A stretch of 47,691 nucleotides of DNA from a virus: positions 1 to 47,691 of IMG/VR virus record IMGVR_UViG_3300033148_007527. One strand, given 5' to 3'. Below, one piece after another: positions 1-8,497 of the stretch (its first letter is position 1; each line of letters opens with the position of its first letter). The notes beneath the pieces were generated by a model. It was given only the letters and a program-made list of their open reading frames with translations, made no database searches and was not told where the DNA came from. The translations under genes and the position numbers were made by a program.

Positions 1-114
1 AGATCTAAAATACCTTTCTTAACACTCTTAAAATCTTTAATAACTTTTGAAGACCAAAAAGCCCCATGAAGTCTTGCAGATCTTCCAACCTGAAGATGAG
101 TTAATCTTGCATAT
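1..114. repeat. Terminal direct repeat (circle-closing overlap)
   Basis: These 114 bases are identical to 47578-47691 at the other end of the window. The repeat lies inside a coding gene (the GNAT-like protein), which reads through the joined ends without a frame break if the genome is a 47577-base circle. That favours an assembly overlap of a circular or circularly permuted genome over a true short packaged terminal repeat, which usually sits between genes. I cannot exclude a physical terminal repeat. Confidence 0.95.
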
Positions 115-299
115 CCATAATCTTTAACTTCTAAGAGTACATCACTTTTTTCACAAACAGCTAAAAAATATTCTAAACTATAAAGATCAAGATTCTTAAA
201 TTCATTCTTACAACCATTTAATTTCCTGTACCAAGACTCACAAAGTTCTAAATCAAAATCAATTTCTACTATCTCATCAACCTTATGAACTAACTGCAC
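1..299 (-). CDS. GNAT-family acetyltransferase-like virion-module protein (5' part; continues at 47577)
   Basis: This is the N-terminal part of a 156-residue protein whose remainder lies at 47406-47577 across the circle junction; the joined length (471 bases) is an exact number of codons. The start is GTG at 299, five bases after AGGAGGT, and it overlaps the end of the tail nozzle gene. The C-terminal half has the GNAT pattern: a helix after ARLTHLQVGRSARLHGAFW, a strand LEVVIPI, then NGLSRFLIKLGFLKEGTLRK, which matches the closing 'lGF..EG..R' motif of acetyltransferases. Short-tailed phages often carry a GNAT-fold protein between tail nozzle and internal virion protein genes, the position seen here. 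The substrate is unknown; a structural or assembly role is as likely as catalysis. Confidence 0.75.
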   Translation of the reverse strand, partial: MQLVHKVDEIVEIDFDLELCESWYRKLNGCKNEFKNLDLYSLEYFLAVCEKSDVLLEVKDYGYARLTHLQVGRSARLHGAFWSSKVIKDFKSVKKGILD

Positions 300-2085
300 C
301 ACGAACCTCCTGACCTCTAAGAATAACTTTAAGTCCAATCTCAACAATAACAAAAGAAGCTGCATTAATGGAGTTTGTAATTTTAAATCTGCAAGTACTG
401 CCAGTTATTCTAAAATCAATATAACCTTCAGACCTACTGGAAGGAACAACTAAAGTTCCCAAAGTTTTATAAGTAGTTCCTTCATCAACTGAACCAGATA
501 TTACAAAAGAAGGAAAAGAGGCTATAGGAACCTTTGAAAGTTTCAAAGACAGCCTTACAAAAGTCTTATCTGTATCAATTATTTCAAAATCTAAATCACC
601 TGTTTCAACAATAAATGCAACATCATCCGTAGAGTAATCAAGCAAATCACTGCTACTTAATCTTAAAAGGTTATTACCCCTATTAACATAAACAGAACCA
701 CCACCTGAATCCAGTTTAGTATCATCCCAACTACCATAATCATTTGTATCCCAGGTACCAACAGCCTCATCCCAAGTAATATCCTGGATAATATTAGTAA
801 AGGATAAAAAATTAGTTGAAAAAATTGAATAACTCCAAGCCTTACTCTTATAATTATAATTCCAAATCTTATAAGTTAAGCCTGAAACATTAGGAATACC
901 AAATCTAATAACTTCATTAATTGGATCTGTAATAGCCCAGGCATTCCAAAGCTCATCTCTATTTGTATATAAATCGTCTCTAACTGGACTTTGCATAGGA
1001 ATAAGTCCCTTAGACACTCCAAGATAATAAATATCATCTTGCCCTATAAAAAAATGTCCATCCAGATAAGAAGTAACAGCTTTAAGTCCTACAAGTCCTA
1101 CATTACCAGTCTCCAATTTAACAGGAGCAAGAGGAAGAAAATTTCCTGAAACATTAGTTGGCCTGAATAAATCAATCCTGTCACTATAATAAACAGCTAA
1201 AAAATCTCCTAAAGGTTTAAGAGCAATAATTTCCCCAACTTGATAAGGTCTATCAATACTTAAATCGGAAGTACTTGGAGTGAAATCACTTAAATCAACA
1301 GTAGAAGTCCAAATCATTCTAGTTCTGTAAACAACACTACTTGCAGTTATTCTTCCCATCCAAAGTCGATCTCGATGGTATGCAAGACAATCTCCAACTT
1401 CTACAATATCACTGGAAAATTCTCCAAAAGTAGTCCCATCATAACTTCTAAGTGTCCTTGTACCATCAGTGAAAACAATCTTATCAGTCAAGGTTACAAA
1501 ATCAATCTGCTTATTATTCTTAACCTTAAATGCTCTCCTAATCTCATAATCTGATCCTGCTGCAAAAGTTCCTGCAGGAGTTGAAACAAGCTCAAGTTCA
1601 GTATCATTTGTAATAGAAGCTATTTCAATTTCTTCTGGTCCATCCCCTGAACCATCTTCATCAAGAACAAAAATATCTCCAGCCTGCACATCAGACGCAG
1701 CAGTTACCCAAAGACTTCCAACACCTGTAACAGTAGTTCCAGAGCTTGAACAAGTACCAATTGCATAAGTATCGTAGACTGCTAAGAAACTTGTAGGCAA
1801 AATCCTATAAATAAACTTACTATCCCAAACAACTGAAATCTGTGTACCATCAGGTTTCCAAAATGTTGCTAATCCCATAATAGGAGGATAGGCAACTACA
1901 CTCGAGGAATTAGGAAAATAAGTAAATCCTCTTCTTTTGCGTATGCCCTTTTCATCTACAACACAATTTTGTGCATCGAGAAGTCCTCCTACTGGAAGAG
2001 AATTTTCAGAAACATTCTTAATAATCCCTTTATTCAAAGGTCTAATTGCAATAATCTTAGAATCCTCTCCCTGAAAATTACTCAT
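283..2085 (-). CDS. Tail nozzle / tail hub beta-propeller protein
   Basis: A 600-residue beta-rich protein starting at the ATG at 2085, after AAAGGTGG; an upstream in-frame GTG at 2097 is less likely. It opens with RPLNKGIIKNVSENSLPVGG, followed by a DAQNCVVDEKGIRKRRGF stretch, an N-terminal signature shared by tubular tail and packaged-DNA-stabilising proteins of podoviruses. The middle has repeated blades (RIDLFRPTN, DDIYYLGVSKGL). By family knowledge it would form the nozzle below the adaptor. It overlaps the upstream holin-like gene by 8 bases and the downstream GNAT gene by 17, so translation is probably coupled. I am confident of a tail role, less sure of the exact subunit. Confidence 0.75.
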   Translation of the reverse strand: MSNFQGEDSKIIAIRPLNKGIIKNVSENSLPVGGLLDAQNCVVDEKGIRKRRGFTYFPNSSSVVAYPPIMGLATFWKPDGTQISVVWDSKFIYRILPTSFLAVYDTYAIGTCSSSGTTVTGVGSLWVTAASDVQAGDIFVLDEDGSGDGPEEIEIASITNDTELELVSTPAGTFAAGSDYEIRRAFKVKNNKQIDFVTLTDKIVFTDGTRTLRSYDGTTFGEFSSDIVEVGDCLAYHRDRLWMGRITASSVVYRTRMIWTSTVDLSDFTPSTSDLSIDRPYQVGEIIALKPLGDFLAVYYSDRIDLFRPTNVSGNFLPLAPVKLETGNVGLVGLKAVTSYLDGHFFIGQDDIYYLGVSKGLIPMQSPVRDDLYTNRDELWNAWAITDPINEVIRFGIPNVSGLTYKIWNYNYKSKAWSYSIFSTNFLSFTNIIQDITWDEAVGTWDTNDYGSWDDTKLDSGGGSVYVNRGNNLLRLSSSDLLDYSTDDVAFIVETGDLDFEIIDTDKTFVRLSLKLSKVPIASFPSFVISGSVDEGTTYKTLGTLVVPSSRSEGYIDFRITGSTCRFKITNSINAASFVIVEIGLKVILRGQEVRGAVSS

Positions 2086-2296
2086 CTTTTTTCCCACCTT
2101 TCAAAAATAATGTAATCAAAACAACAGCCTTATTAAGAACATTCCCACCAATGTAAACAATCCAAAGTAGGAGTAATTTACTAGTAGTATCTTTAATAAC
2201 TTCAGCATCTTTAAAACCTTCCTGTAAAAAAAGTAACAACACTAATATTAAAGTTCCAATAATAACTACCCATAACTTTCTTGATTTAATCTTCAT
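2078..2296 (-). CDS. Putative holin (two transmembrane segments)
   Basis: A 72-residue protein with a basic start (MKIKSRK), a first hydrophobic helix at about residues 8-25 (LWVVIIGTLILVLLLFL), a polar turn, a second hydrophobic stretch at about 41-66, and a charged tail GGKKDE. Two membrane segments, small size and position directly downstream of a C39-like peptidase suggest a class II-type holin that opens the membrane for the lysin. It starts at ATG 2296 after GTAGGAG and overlaps the peptidase gene by 11 bases. Holins are not conserved in sequence, so this rests on topology and neighbourhood. Confidence 0.55.
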   Translation of the reverse strand: MKIKSRKLWVVIIGTLILVLLLFLQEGFKDAEVIKDTTSKLLLLWIVYIGGNVLNKAVVLITLFLKGGKKDE

Positions 2297-2927
2297 CTTT
2301 AACTCCTACAGTTATATAAAAATTCTTGAGATTATCCTTAATCTCACTCCACTTAACTCTTCTATTAAAACCAGAAATTCCTCTCAATCTTTTAGGGAAA
2401 TAATTATTCTTCCAACTATCCCTGTATTCAATTTCTTCCGTCTTGGGAAGGACTCTTCCAACTGCAAAATAATGTCCAGGCTTTTTAAAACAAAGAATAA
2501 CTCCATACTCACTACTTATAAGATCCTTAACTTTATCAAAAGTAACTCCCCATTTAAACTCACTATCTAACCCAAATAACTCTTGAAACATAACAGGATA
2601 ATATTGTGGAATTTCGTTAAAAGGAATTTTCTTAAACCCTTTATATTCCCTAATCTTATTAAACTTCTTAAAATTACCAGGATTATTAAAGTAATCCATT
2701 ATAACTTCATCAAGAGGAATATCATAAATATTTCTTCTTTTCCCCAAAGCAACAATAACTTTTAAAGCTTTAAAAATACTCTGAACTAAATTAGCAGCAG
2801 CAGTTGGACCACAACTTTCAAGATAAACTTTACCTAAAATCTTACCTAAAACAGTTTCAGTAGGATTATTTTCTTGAGTATAAAAAGTATCTTCATCTTC
2901 CCAAAAAGGTAACATAAAATTTTTCAT
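2286..2927 (-). CDS. C39-type cysteine peptidase, candidate endolysin
   Basis: A 213-residue protein with the papain-fold C39 signature: ESCGPTAAANL puts the catalytic Cys at about residue 39, PGHYFAVGRV gives the His at about 152, and RDSW gives the Asp at about 170. The order and spacing fit peptidase_C39-like domains, which in phages act as peptidoglycan peptidases or processing proteases. It has no signal peptide and is followed by the holin-like gene, so a lysis role is the best guess. A tail-associated peptidase used on entry is the alternative, since it sits between fibre and nozzle genes. The ATG at 2927 follows AGGAGGTTAA. Confidence 0.7.
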   Translation of the reverse strand: MKNFMLPFWEDEDTFYTQENNPTETVLGKILGKVYLESCGPTAAANLVQSIFKALKVIVALGKRRNIYDIPLDEVIMDYFNNPGNFKKFNKIREYKGFKKIPFNEIPQYYPVMFQELFGLDSEFKWGVTFDKVKDLISSEYGVILCFKKPGHYFAVGRVLPKTEEIEYRDSWKNNYFPKRLRGISGFNRRVKWSEIKDNLKNFYITVGVKDED

Positions 2928-2935
2928 TTAACCTC

Positions 2936-3883
2936 CTATAATAATGGTACTAATAATTTTGCATTAAATGTTGCATACGTTTCATTAGGGACTGTATATG
3001 ATGATCCTGTATCAACACCTAAACCGAAAGTTATGGTTGCTTTAGTAATTGCTTGTTCTAATCTATAAGTTTTAATTCCAGTTGTAAGTAATCTTTGACA
3101 CACTTCAGTAGAAATTCCTACATTAACAAGTCCACCATATTGAGATACTCCAGACAGTACATCTAAAGTATCTGTAATATTTACAAGTTTAAGTAATGTG
3201 CTGCTTCCTTGATATGTAGGCGCAGAAGCTTTAATATTATATAAAGCTTTAGGTAATGTAATAATATTTCCAGATCTACTAGCACCCCATAAAGGAGTAT
3301 TAACATTAAAATTTAAAGTTCTGATATTCCAACCAACAGAACTATTTCCCCCTGGAATACTGGAATTTTTTTTATCAATACAATGAAAATATCTATCAAA
3401 CTCAAATTTTAAAACAATCCAATTAGTACCATCACTAAAAAACTTAAGTAACTCTCCACTCTCATATAAAGTTGGATCAACATTACTATAACCTTTCCAT
3501 AAAAAATTCCCAGTATAACTAAAATCTAACTTAGCAGTAGAAGTACTAACCAAGATAACCTCAAGCATTCTGCCTGAATAATCTGCAGGACTTGGAAGTG
3601 TAATAGTCTTATCAACAGTAGTCAGAGTAACAGGATAATAAATATAATAATCATCCTTATCAATTGTTAAATTATCAGTAACATTTTTAAAAGGAATTCT
3701 ATTATCTTTTAAAAAAGCAGTCATAGCCCAAGGACTCTTTAAAGTCAAAACAGGACTTTCATTCCCATCAACAATAGAAGTTTCAAAAGCTTCATTAGGA
3801 AAAACTCCCTGATCAAGATTTAAAAGATCTGTAATTTGTGGTCTACCTTGGCCTCTAAAGCCTGTATTATCTTTATTACTCAT
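2936..3883 (-). CDS. Tail fibre / receptor-binding-like protein
   Basis: A 315-residue protein with an extended N-terminus (residues 1-60), a beta-rich middle (YYPVTLTTVDKTITLPSPAD, typical of fibre modules that repeat 'itLP.a') and a C-terminal domain from about residue 175 resembling C1q/TNF-like jelly-roll fibre tips: alternating strands such as WNIRTLNFNV and KTYRLEQAITKATITFGLGV, ending in YATFNAKLLVPLL. The gene follows another fibre-like gene by three bases. Its ribosome site is weak (GAGTAAG), so it may depend on coupling. A role in host recognition is inferred from fold-like patterns and position. Confidence 0.6.
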   Translation of the reverse strand: MSNKDNTGFRGQGRPQITDLLNLDQGVFPNEAFETSIVDGNESPVLTLKSPWAMTAFLKDNRIPFKNVTDNLTIDKDDYYIYYPVTLTTVDKTITLPSPADYSGRMLEVILVSTSTAKLDFSYTGNFLWKGYSNVDPTLYESGELLKFFSDGTNWIVLKFEFDRYFHCIDKKNSSIPGGNSSVGWNIRTLNFNVNTPLWGASRSGNIITLPKALYNIKASAPTYQGSSTLLKLVNITDTLDVLSGVSQYGGLVNVGISTEVCQRLLTTGIKTYRLEQAITKATITFGLGVDTGSSYTVPNETYATFNAKLLVPLL

Positions 3884-3886
3884 AAC

Positions 3887-4561
3887 TTACTCTATATACC
3901 ATATTGTCACCCAACCCCTATTGTAAGAAGTTGAATCATAATCTACATGATCAAAGTATCCACTTGGAGTCCTATACAGATAAATTTGAGTAGAGAGCAT
4001 TTGAAACCAACCACTGCTTGTAGTTGAACCATTTTGACTAGTATCTAAAGATTCAGAAATATTGTCTGCATCATTTCTAATTAAAACATTAACAGCTACA
4101 ATTTGAGTTGCACTAATACCGTGACTAAAAAGTTTAGTTCCTGCAGCATCCATATCCCAATCACCAATTTCTACAACACTACATTTAAGATTACCTGCAC
4201 CTTCTTGATCCACAACGCTATCTGCAGGACCATTCAATAAAACCCAACTTGAATGTGCATAATAATAAATATAGCCATCATCACTATCTACCCAAATCCT
4301 TCCATTATCATCTGCACTTAAAGCAGTTGTACCATCTGGTCTTGTAGTCGGAGCGGCACTCTGGTAATAACTAATTGCACTGCCAGCTAAATGCTGTCCA
4401 TGATCTGCCTGAGTACCTGTAGGATCAAACTTATGTTCCTTTTCAAGTCTTTCTCTTAATGCAGTCTTTAAAGCAAGTATTCTATTATCACCGTTACCTA
4501 AACTTTCTGAACCATTAGGACTTGCTTCAAAAGTTGCATCCCAATCAACTGTTACACTCAT
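3887..4561 (-). CDS. Tail fibre-associated structural protein
   Basis: A 224-residue protein. The N-terminal 45 residues (WDATFEASPNGSE, then ALKTALRERLEKEHKF) match a motif I know from many podovirus and siphovirus fibre or appendage proteins, probably the virion-attachment part. Next comes AAPTTRPDGTTALSADDNGR and WVDSDDGYIYYYAHSSWVLL, a short beta module seen before fibre tips, then a beta-rich C-terminus. It lies between the adaptor and the larger fibre gene, with SD AGGAG before ATG 4561. It may be a fibre base or short fibre; its function is inferred. Confidence 0.6.
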   Translation of the reverse strand: MSVTVDWDATFEASPNGSESLGNGDNRILALKTALRERLEKEHKFDPTGTQADHGQHLAGSAISYYQSAAPTTRPDGTTALSADDNGRIWVDSDDGYIYYYAHSSWVLLNGPADSVVDQEGAGNLKCSVVEIGDWDMDAAGTKLFSHGISATQIVAVNVLIRNDADNISESLDTSQNGSTTSSGWFQMLSTQIYLYRTPSGYFDHVDYDSTSYNRGWVTIWYIE

Positions 4562-4576
4562 TTTAATCTCCTATAC

Positions 4577-5536
4577 TTAATAATTTCCAGCAGGAAGTTC
4601 AACTCTTGCATCTGATCTATCATCTTCCAAATCTTGTGGAACCATCACGGTTTTCATATAATCTTGAAAATCTCTTTTTGCAGCCCAGGCAATATTAGCT
4701 TCCTGACCTTTCTTAAGTACATACCATATAGACCAAAGAACAATCCCCATGTGAAAATATGCAGGAATATTAGGTTCCTGACTTGCAGCAGTGAGAGCTT
4801 CTGGAAAAGCCAAATACTCAAGTCTAAACCAAAGTTCTTCATCCGGGCATCTATTAAAATAAATCGCATCCCCTCTGAAGTAATACTCACTTGGATCTCC
4901 AATATCTAAAATAATAGAGCTATAATCAACAGATCTTCCACCAGTTAAAAGCTCTCTTTCATTACTTAAATCAGTAAGTTTTTGCATAGTAATTATTTGA
5001 TCCCTAGGATCTAAACTTAAATTAGCCCCTACAAAATCATGATCACTTGCCATAAACTTAACAAAATTCTTACACAAAAGAACAACACTTGTATCATCCA
5101 AAGTAGTTGTAAAATCCTTAACAACAGTGGCAACTTTTGTACTTCCAACATAATCAACAATATATGCTTTTTGACTTATTCCTGCACCTGCAGTAACTTT
5201 CAAAACCCAATCATTATAGTAATCATCAACAGCACTAAAGCCACTTGGCATCACAACCTTACTAGCTGTAGAACCTGCCTGACAAGTTCCAGTCTCAACA
5301 GTATTTTTAAAATTAACTGTCTTCTTCATTGAAGGGAATTGTACAATTTCTCGACTCCCGGAATGCTCATAAGTACAAACCTTCTGATAACCAAGATTAA
5401 GATACTTTAAAATCTTCACTGATCCTGCAAGTGCAATATCAAAAGTAGAAGCATCACTAATATCAGTATATGGAAGAAGGAAACTTTTTTCTCCAGTTCC
5501 CTCATAAACATCAACAATCATTTCCTGAACATCCAT
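4577..5536 (-). CDS. Head-tail adaptor (connector) protein
   Basis: A 319-residue protein placed between membrane proteins and fibres in the neck region. The C-terminal part (residues about 235-300: FRLEYLAFPEALTAAS, then IPAYFHMGIVLWSIWYVL and a helical RDFQDYMKTVMVPQD) resembles the helical core of podovirus adaptor proteins that bind under the portal. The middle insertion (about 75-160) is beta-rich and looks like an appended sandwich domain with tandem strands. Start ATG 5536 follows GGAGGG. The assignment rests on pattern and gene order. Confidence 0.6.
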   Translation of the reverse strand: MDVQEMIVDVYEGTGEKSFLLPYTDISDASTFDIALAGSVKILKYLNLGYQKVCTYEHSGSREIVQFPSMKKTVNFKNTVETGTCQAGSTASKVVMPSGFSAVDDYYNDWVLKVTAGAGISQKAYIVDYVGSTKVATVVKDFTTTLDDTSVVLLCKNFVKFMASDHDFVGANLSLDPRDQIITMQKLTDLSNERELLTGGRSVDYSSIILDIGDPSEYYFRGDAIYFNRCPDEELWFRLEYLAFPEALTAASQEPNIPAYFHMGIVLWSIWYVLKKGQEANIAWAAKRDFQDYMKTVMVPQDLEDDRSDARVELPAGNY

Positions 5537-5538
5537 TA

Positions 5539-5802
5539 TTATTTACCCTCCAATTTATCTAATATCCTAACTTGCATTTCAGAAATATTTGCAAGCTCTG
5601 TTTTAATTTGTTCCAAAGCAATTCTATTATTTACATCTGAAGTTTCTAAAGTATCAATCTTACTATTAATACAAATTAAACTTTGTGTATTAGATGTAAT
5701 ATTATTTTTCATATTTGTAATTCTAACAGCAAAAGAAACAATTGCAATAATTCCTGAAACCAATACTGAACTTGTAAGAACCAATGAAATTTCAATTGCC
5801 AT
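5539..5802 (-). CDS. Small membrane-anchored coiled-coil protein (XhlA/holin-like topology)
   Basis: An 87-residue protein with one N-terminal transmembrane helix (about residues 5-27, LVLTSSVLVSGIIAIVSFAV) and a C-terminal coiled coil (VNNRIALEQIKTELANISEM). The ATG at 5802 follows GGAG and overlaps the upstream membrane gene by 11 bases; an in-frame start at 5835 has no ribosome site. Topology resembles haemolysin XhlA-type lysis accessories, but virion or spanin-like roles are possible. No family is recognised with certainty. Confidence 0.5.
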   Translation of the reverse strand: MAIEISLVLTSSVLVSGIIAIVSFAVRITNMKNNITSNTQSLICINSKIDTLETSDVNNRIALEQIKTELANISEMQVRILDKLEGK

Positions 5803-6277
5803 TATTTTCTCCTTTAATTGTTTTAACTCCGGCACAAATAACTACCATAAAAAGAATAGTTAGCAAAGTTCTTGTCCAAGTCTCCACAAATTTAATAACC
5901 ATAGATCCATCAATTACAAAATATCCAAAAGTAAATAAAACAAATATCATAAGTCCATAAAAGATTTCAGAATATTTTTTAGTAAGTTCATACACCTGAC
6001 TTAAAAAAACAAGTAATGCCATAATTAAAGCTACATCCCCATAATCCTTATCAATAGTAATTGCCATAAAACAAATAATATACAAAGTAATAATCTGAAT
6101 CCATTGGCCTATTTTTTCTTTACTACACGCACTTATATAAAATAAAAATCCAATACCAATAATTACAAAAATCCACCAATCAAAAATACCTGACTGTAAC
6201 ATCTTTGCTAAAGAACTTGTCAAACCTATAGTTGTTACTAAACTTAAAAAATACCCAGTAATCTTATAATAGTTCAT
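5792..6277 (-). CDS. Polytopic membrane protein
   Basis: A 161-residue protein with about five hydrophobic helices (for example WWIFVIIGIGFLFYISA, LYIICFMAITI and LMIFVLFTFGYFVI) and a short basic C-terminus. ATG and the previous stop share the ATGA overlap at 6274-6277, so translation is coupled to the upstream gene. It forms a membrane pair with the next gene. Lysis or superinfection exclusion are possibilities; I do not recognise a family. Confidence 0.55.
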   Translation of the reverse strand: MNYYKITGYFLSLVTTIGLTSSLAKMLQSGIFDWWIFVIIGIGFLFYISACSKEKIGQWIQIITLYIICFMAITIDKDYGDVALIMALLVFLSQVYELTKKYSEIFYGLMIFVLFTFGYFVIDGSMVIKFVETWTRTLLTILFMVVICAGVKTIKGENNGN

Positions 6278-6780
6278 CCTCTCCAGAATCCTCTTAAAGC
6301 CTCTTCAATTGGATAAACTTTCTCAATATCCACATGATCATTACTAAGCACTTCAGTCATTACTCTTTCTTTAAATCCTTCAACTTTACTTATAGTTTCC
6401 TTGTAAGGATTAAAACCTTCATCAATATCAACATCATGTTCCATGTCACATAAACTAGTTAAAGCAAGCAGTTTTCTTATATGCAATTCTTTCTCTTTAT
6501 CCCCATCTGGAAAATTAACCAACAACCAAAATCGTTTATCTAAATGCTCATAATCGTCATAATCGTCAGGTAAAGCTTTAAAAACCTCTTCATGACCTCC
6601 AATCCAGAACAAAACAACATTAGCTACTGCATATCTCCAGGGATCTGAACACCCACAAATAAAGGGAGACAGTCCAACTAATTTTGCAACAGGTATATTA
6701 AGTAACTCTGTACTCTGAATTAAATTTAACTTTAAAAGTTTACTAACTTTCTCAACAACAACTCTATAATTTTCTAACAT
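6274..6780 (-). CDS. Virion-module protein of unknown function
   Basis: A 168-residue, mostly helical protein with a Cys/Trp-containing centre (SPFICGCSDPWRYAVANV) and an acidic middle (DDYDDYEHLDKRFW). The start at ATG 6780 is chosen because AAAGGAG lies six bases upstream; the upstream TTG at 6804 has no site. It lies between a beta-rich virion protein and membrane proteins. A neck or chaperone role is possible, but no family is recognised. Confidence 0.5.
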   Translation of the reverse strand: MLENYRVVVEKVSKLLKLNLIQSTELLNIPVAKLVGLSPFICGCSDPWRYAVANVVLFWIGGHEEVFKALPDDYDDYEHLDKRFWLLVNFPDGDKEKELHIRKLLALTSLCDMEHDVDIDEGFNPYKETISKVEGFKERVMTEVLSNDHVDIEKVYPIEEALRGFWRG

Positions 6781-6791
6781 AATCATCTCCT

Positions 6792-7967
6792 TTAAGGATG
6801 CCAAAATGAGCCAATGGCTCTTACATTTATCATAGCAATACTACCAGTAAAAGTATCACCTGCATCATTACCAACTCGCTTAAACCCAATAGCCAAGATC
6901 TCACCTGGCAATAAGTGCTGTACATTTATTGGAATAGTAGTCTGTATCAATAAGTTATCACTATTTAAAGCAACAGTTACAGTTCCCTGGACACTCTCTA
7001 CTGTATTACCAGAGTCAATTACTTCACCAACTTTAGTCTGATAAGTATCAATTTCATAAACAACATCACCTGTAGCATTAGTTAGAGGTATCCAGATAAA
7101 TTCTAATTCTAAACTTTTAGAAGTATCCATCCCAATAGGAATTATTAAATAACCCCCTCTACCATCAATAGCATTAGCAGTAAATTCATTATCAGTATAA
7201 GCTAAAGTCAGCCCACTAGCAAAAGTAATATTTTCATTAGCAGGACTAAATCCCACTAATTGCTCAGTTAAATTCCAATGCATAACTAAATCTTTTCTAT
7301 AAATTCCATTACCAAAGTACTCACTAAAACCGTCAGCATTTATTTCAAACCTATTTGTATGTAGCTTAATCTGTTCAACAGTACCGGAAGAAGTTAAAGC
7401 ACCTGTAATTCTCAATCTTATCCAATATTTTTCAACACCATTAACAGTAGTTAAAGCTTGATCATTACAATTACCAAATCTTACCTGTTCATTTCCAACA
7501 ACTGTTCCCATATTATCTGCTCTTTGTTGGTAAGGAGTATCTGCATTTGTAGCCAAGGATGTAAAACTAACCCAGGCAGAACCATTCCAATATTCTCTTG
7601 CAACACTTCCACTTCCAGGATTAACCAAAGATGCAGTTTTTAATTTAATTCCGCAAATAGGATCATCACTACCAATATAATCAGCAGCACCAATAGTTAA
7701 AAATCCTCCAAAAGTAGGATAAGTACTTCCTGATCCACTAGCAGCTTCCTCAGTGTAGTCAACATAAGTAACATCATCCTCGGTAGAAAAGACTACCATA
7801 CCTGTTGTATGACTATCTCCTTCACCAACAACTAACTCTTTACCATTTCCAGGACTTCCGACATGAAATTCACCTAAACAATTAATACCTTCATCGCCAC
7901 TACCTGTTTCTTCTGTAAGAAATTTTGCTAACCAATCCACCAAGGACCCTGGTCTCCATCCTCCCAT
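6792..7967 (-). CDS. Large beta-rich virion protein (head or neck decoration)
   Basis: A 391-residue protein almost entirely of beta strands and Gly/Ser/Thr-rich loops, with a region of the type AREYWNGSAWVSFTSLATNA (about residues 120-145) and VEKYWIRLRITGAL (about 178-195) that matches phage and adhesin jelly-roll modules binding surfaces or capsids. A conserved-looking start MGGWRPGSLVDWLAKFL precedes it. SD AGGAGG is at good spacing. The neighbours are the capsid and small head proteins, so a head fibre or decoration function is inferred. Confidence 0.5.
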   Translation of the reverse strand: MGGWRPGSLVDWLAKFLTEETGSGDEGINCLGEFHVGSPGNGKELVVGEGDSHTTGMVVFSTEDDVTYVDYTEEAASGSGSTYPTFGGFLTIGAADYIGSDDPICGIKLKTASLVNPGSGSVAREYWNGSAWVSFTSLATNADTPYQQRADNMGTVVGNEQVRFGNCNDQALTTVNGVEKYWIRLRITGALTSSGTVEQIKLHTNRFEINADGFSEYFGNGIYRKDLVMHWNLTEQLVGFSPANENITFASGLTLAYTDNEFTANAIDGRGGYLIIPIGMDTSKSLELEFIWIPLTNATGDVVYEIDTYQTKVGEVIDSGNTVESVQGTVTVALNSDNLLIQTTIPINVQHLLPGEILAIGFKRVGNDAGDTFTGSIAMINVRAIGSFWHP

Positions 7968-7976
7968 AAAATCCTC

Positions 7977-8255
7977 CTAGCCTAAAGTATAGGCTTCCCA
8001 AGCAGAAGTAGTAGTAGTAATTGTGAACCCATTAAAAGGTTCAAAAACTTCTGAAAACTCTTCATTTGCTTTAAGAGTAAATGGCCCTAAAGTTCTAGCG
8101 CCAATAATATTAACTGTCAAAGTAATAGTTGCAGAGGCATGAGTATTCTTTACAGCTATTGCTCTAGCCTTTACTGTAAGAACCTCAGTTGCAGTTGCAG
8201 TTCCTGAAAAAAACTCTAACACAGTCAATCTTTGTGTCATTCCCATCATTCCCAT
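7977..8255 (-). CDS. Small beta-sandwich virion protein
   Basis: A 92-residue protein with a Met-rich start (MGMMGM) and alternating strands (VLTVKARAIAVKNTHAS, ITLTVNIIG, TITTTTSAWEAYTLG). The composition and size fit an Ig-like head or neck accessory protein. Its ribosome site AAAGGAAG is formed by the last codons of the upstream zinc-ribbon gene, with one base between stop and start, so the pair is translationally coupled. The precise role is unknown. Confidence 0.5.
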   Translation of the reverse strand: MGMMGMTQRLTVLEFFSGTATATEVLTVKARAIAVKNTHASATITLTVNIIGARTLGPFTLKANEEFSEVFEPFNGFTITTTTSAWEAYTLG

Positions 8256-8256
8256 C

Positions 8257-8436
8257 TTATCTTCCTTTCCGAATCTTATCGGTTATATCTTTATAACATC
8301 CATTCTTACGACAGTAGTGTGTACCTTTATACTTAACCATTTCACTTCTTGGATAAGCATGTCCACATTGCCAACATCTTTCATAAGGCCCTTTACCGCT
8401 TTTTCTAACACCGTCTTCTGTCATCGATCCACTCAT
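8257..8436 (-). CDS. Small zinc-ribbon protein downstream of the capsid gene
   Basis: A 59-residue reading frame with CWQC at about residues 21-24 and YCRKNGC at about 41-47, a CxxC...CxxxxC zinc-binding pattern, and a basic C-terminus (DKIRKGR). There is no good SD at ATG 8436, and a second ATG at 8424 also lacks one. It lies just below the capsid terminator, so expression may need read-through or a weak start. It ends one base before the next gene and supplies that gene's SD. The Cys pattern and coupling support a real gene. Confidence 0.6.
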   Translation of the reverse strand: MSGSMTEDGVRKSGKGPYERCWQCGHAYPRSEMVKYKGTHYCRKNGCYKDITDKIRKGR

Positions 8437-8439
8437 AAT

Positions 8440-8469
8440 AAAAAAGGGAACCTAACAAAATAAGTTCCC
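8440..8469 (-). terminator. Intrinsic terminator after the major capsid gene
   Basis: Read on the minus strand, GGGAAC pairs with GTTCCC around a 12-base loop and a run of six T follows. It lies 29 bases past the capsid stop codon. A terminator just after the capsid gene is common and would let the capsid message exceed downstream virion messages. Confidence 0.8.
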
Positions 8470-8497
8470 CCTCCTCCTTTCAAAATATTCATTATTC

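Noticed and set aside
1-114. T7-like packaged terminal repeat
   Set aside because: The repeat is inside a gene that reads through the joined ends, so an assembly overlap of a circular map is simpler.
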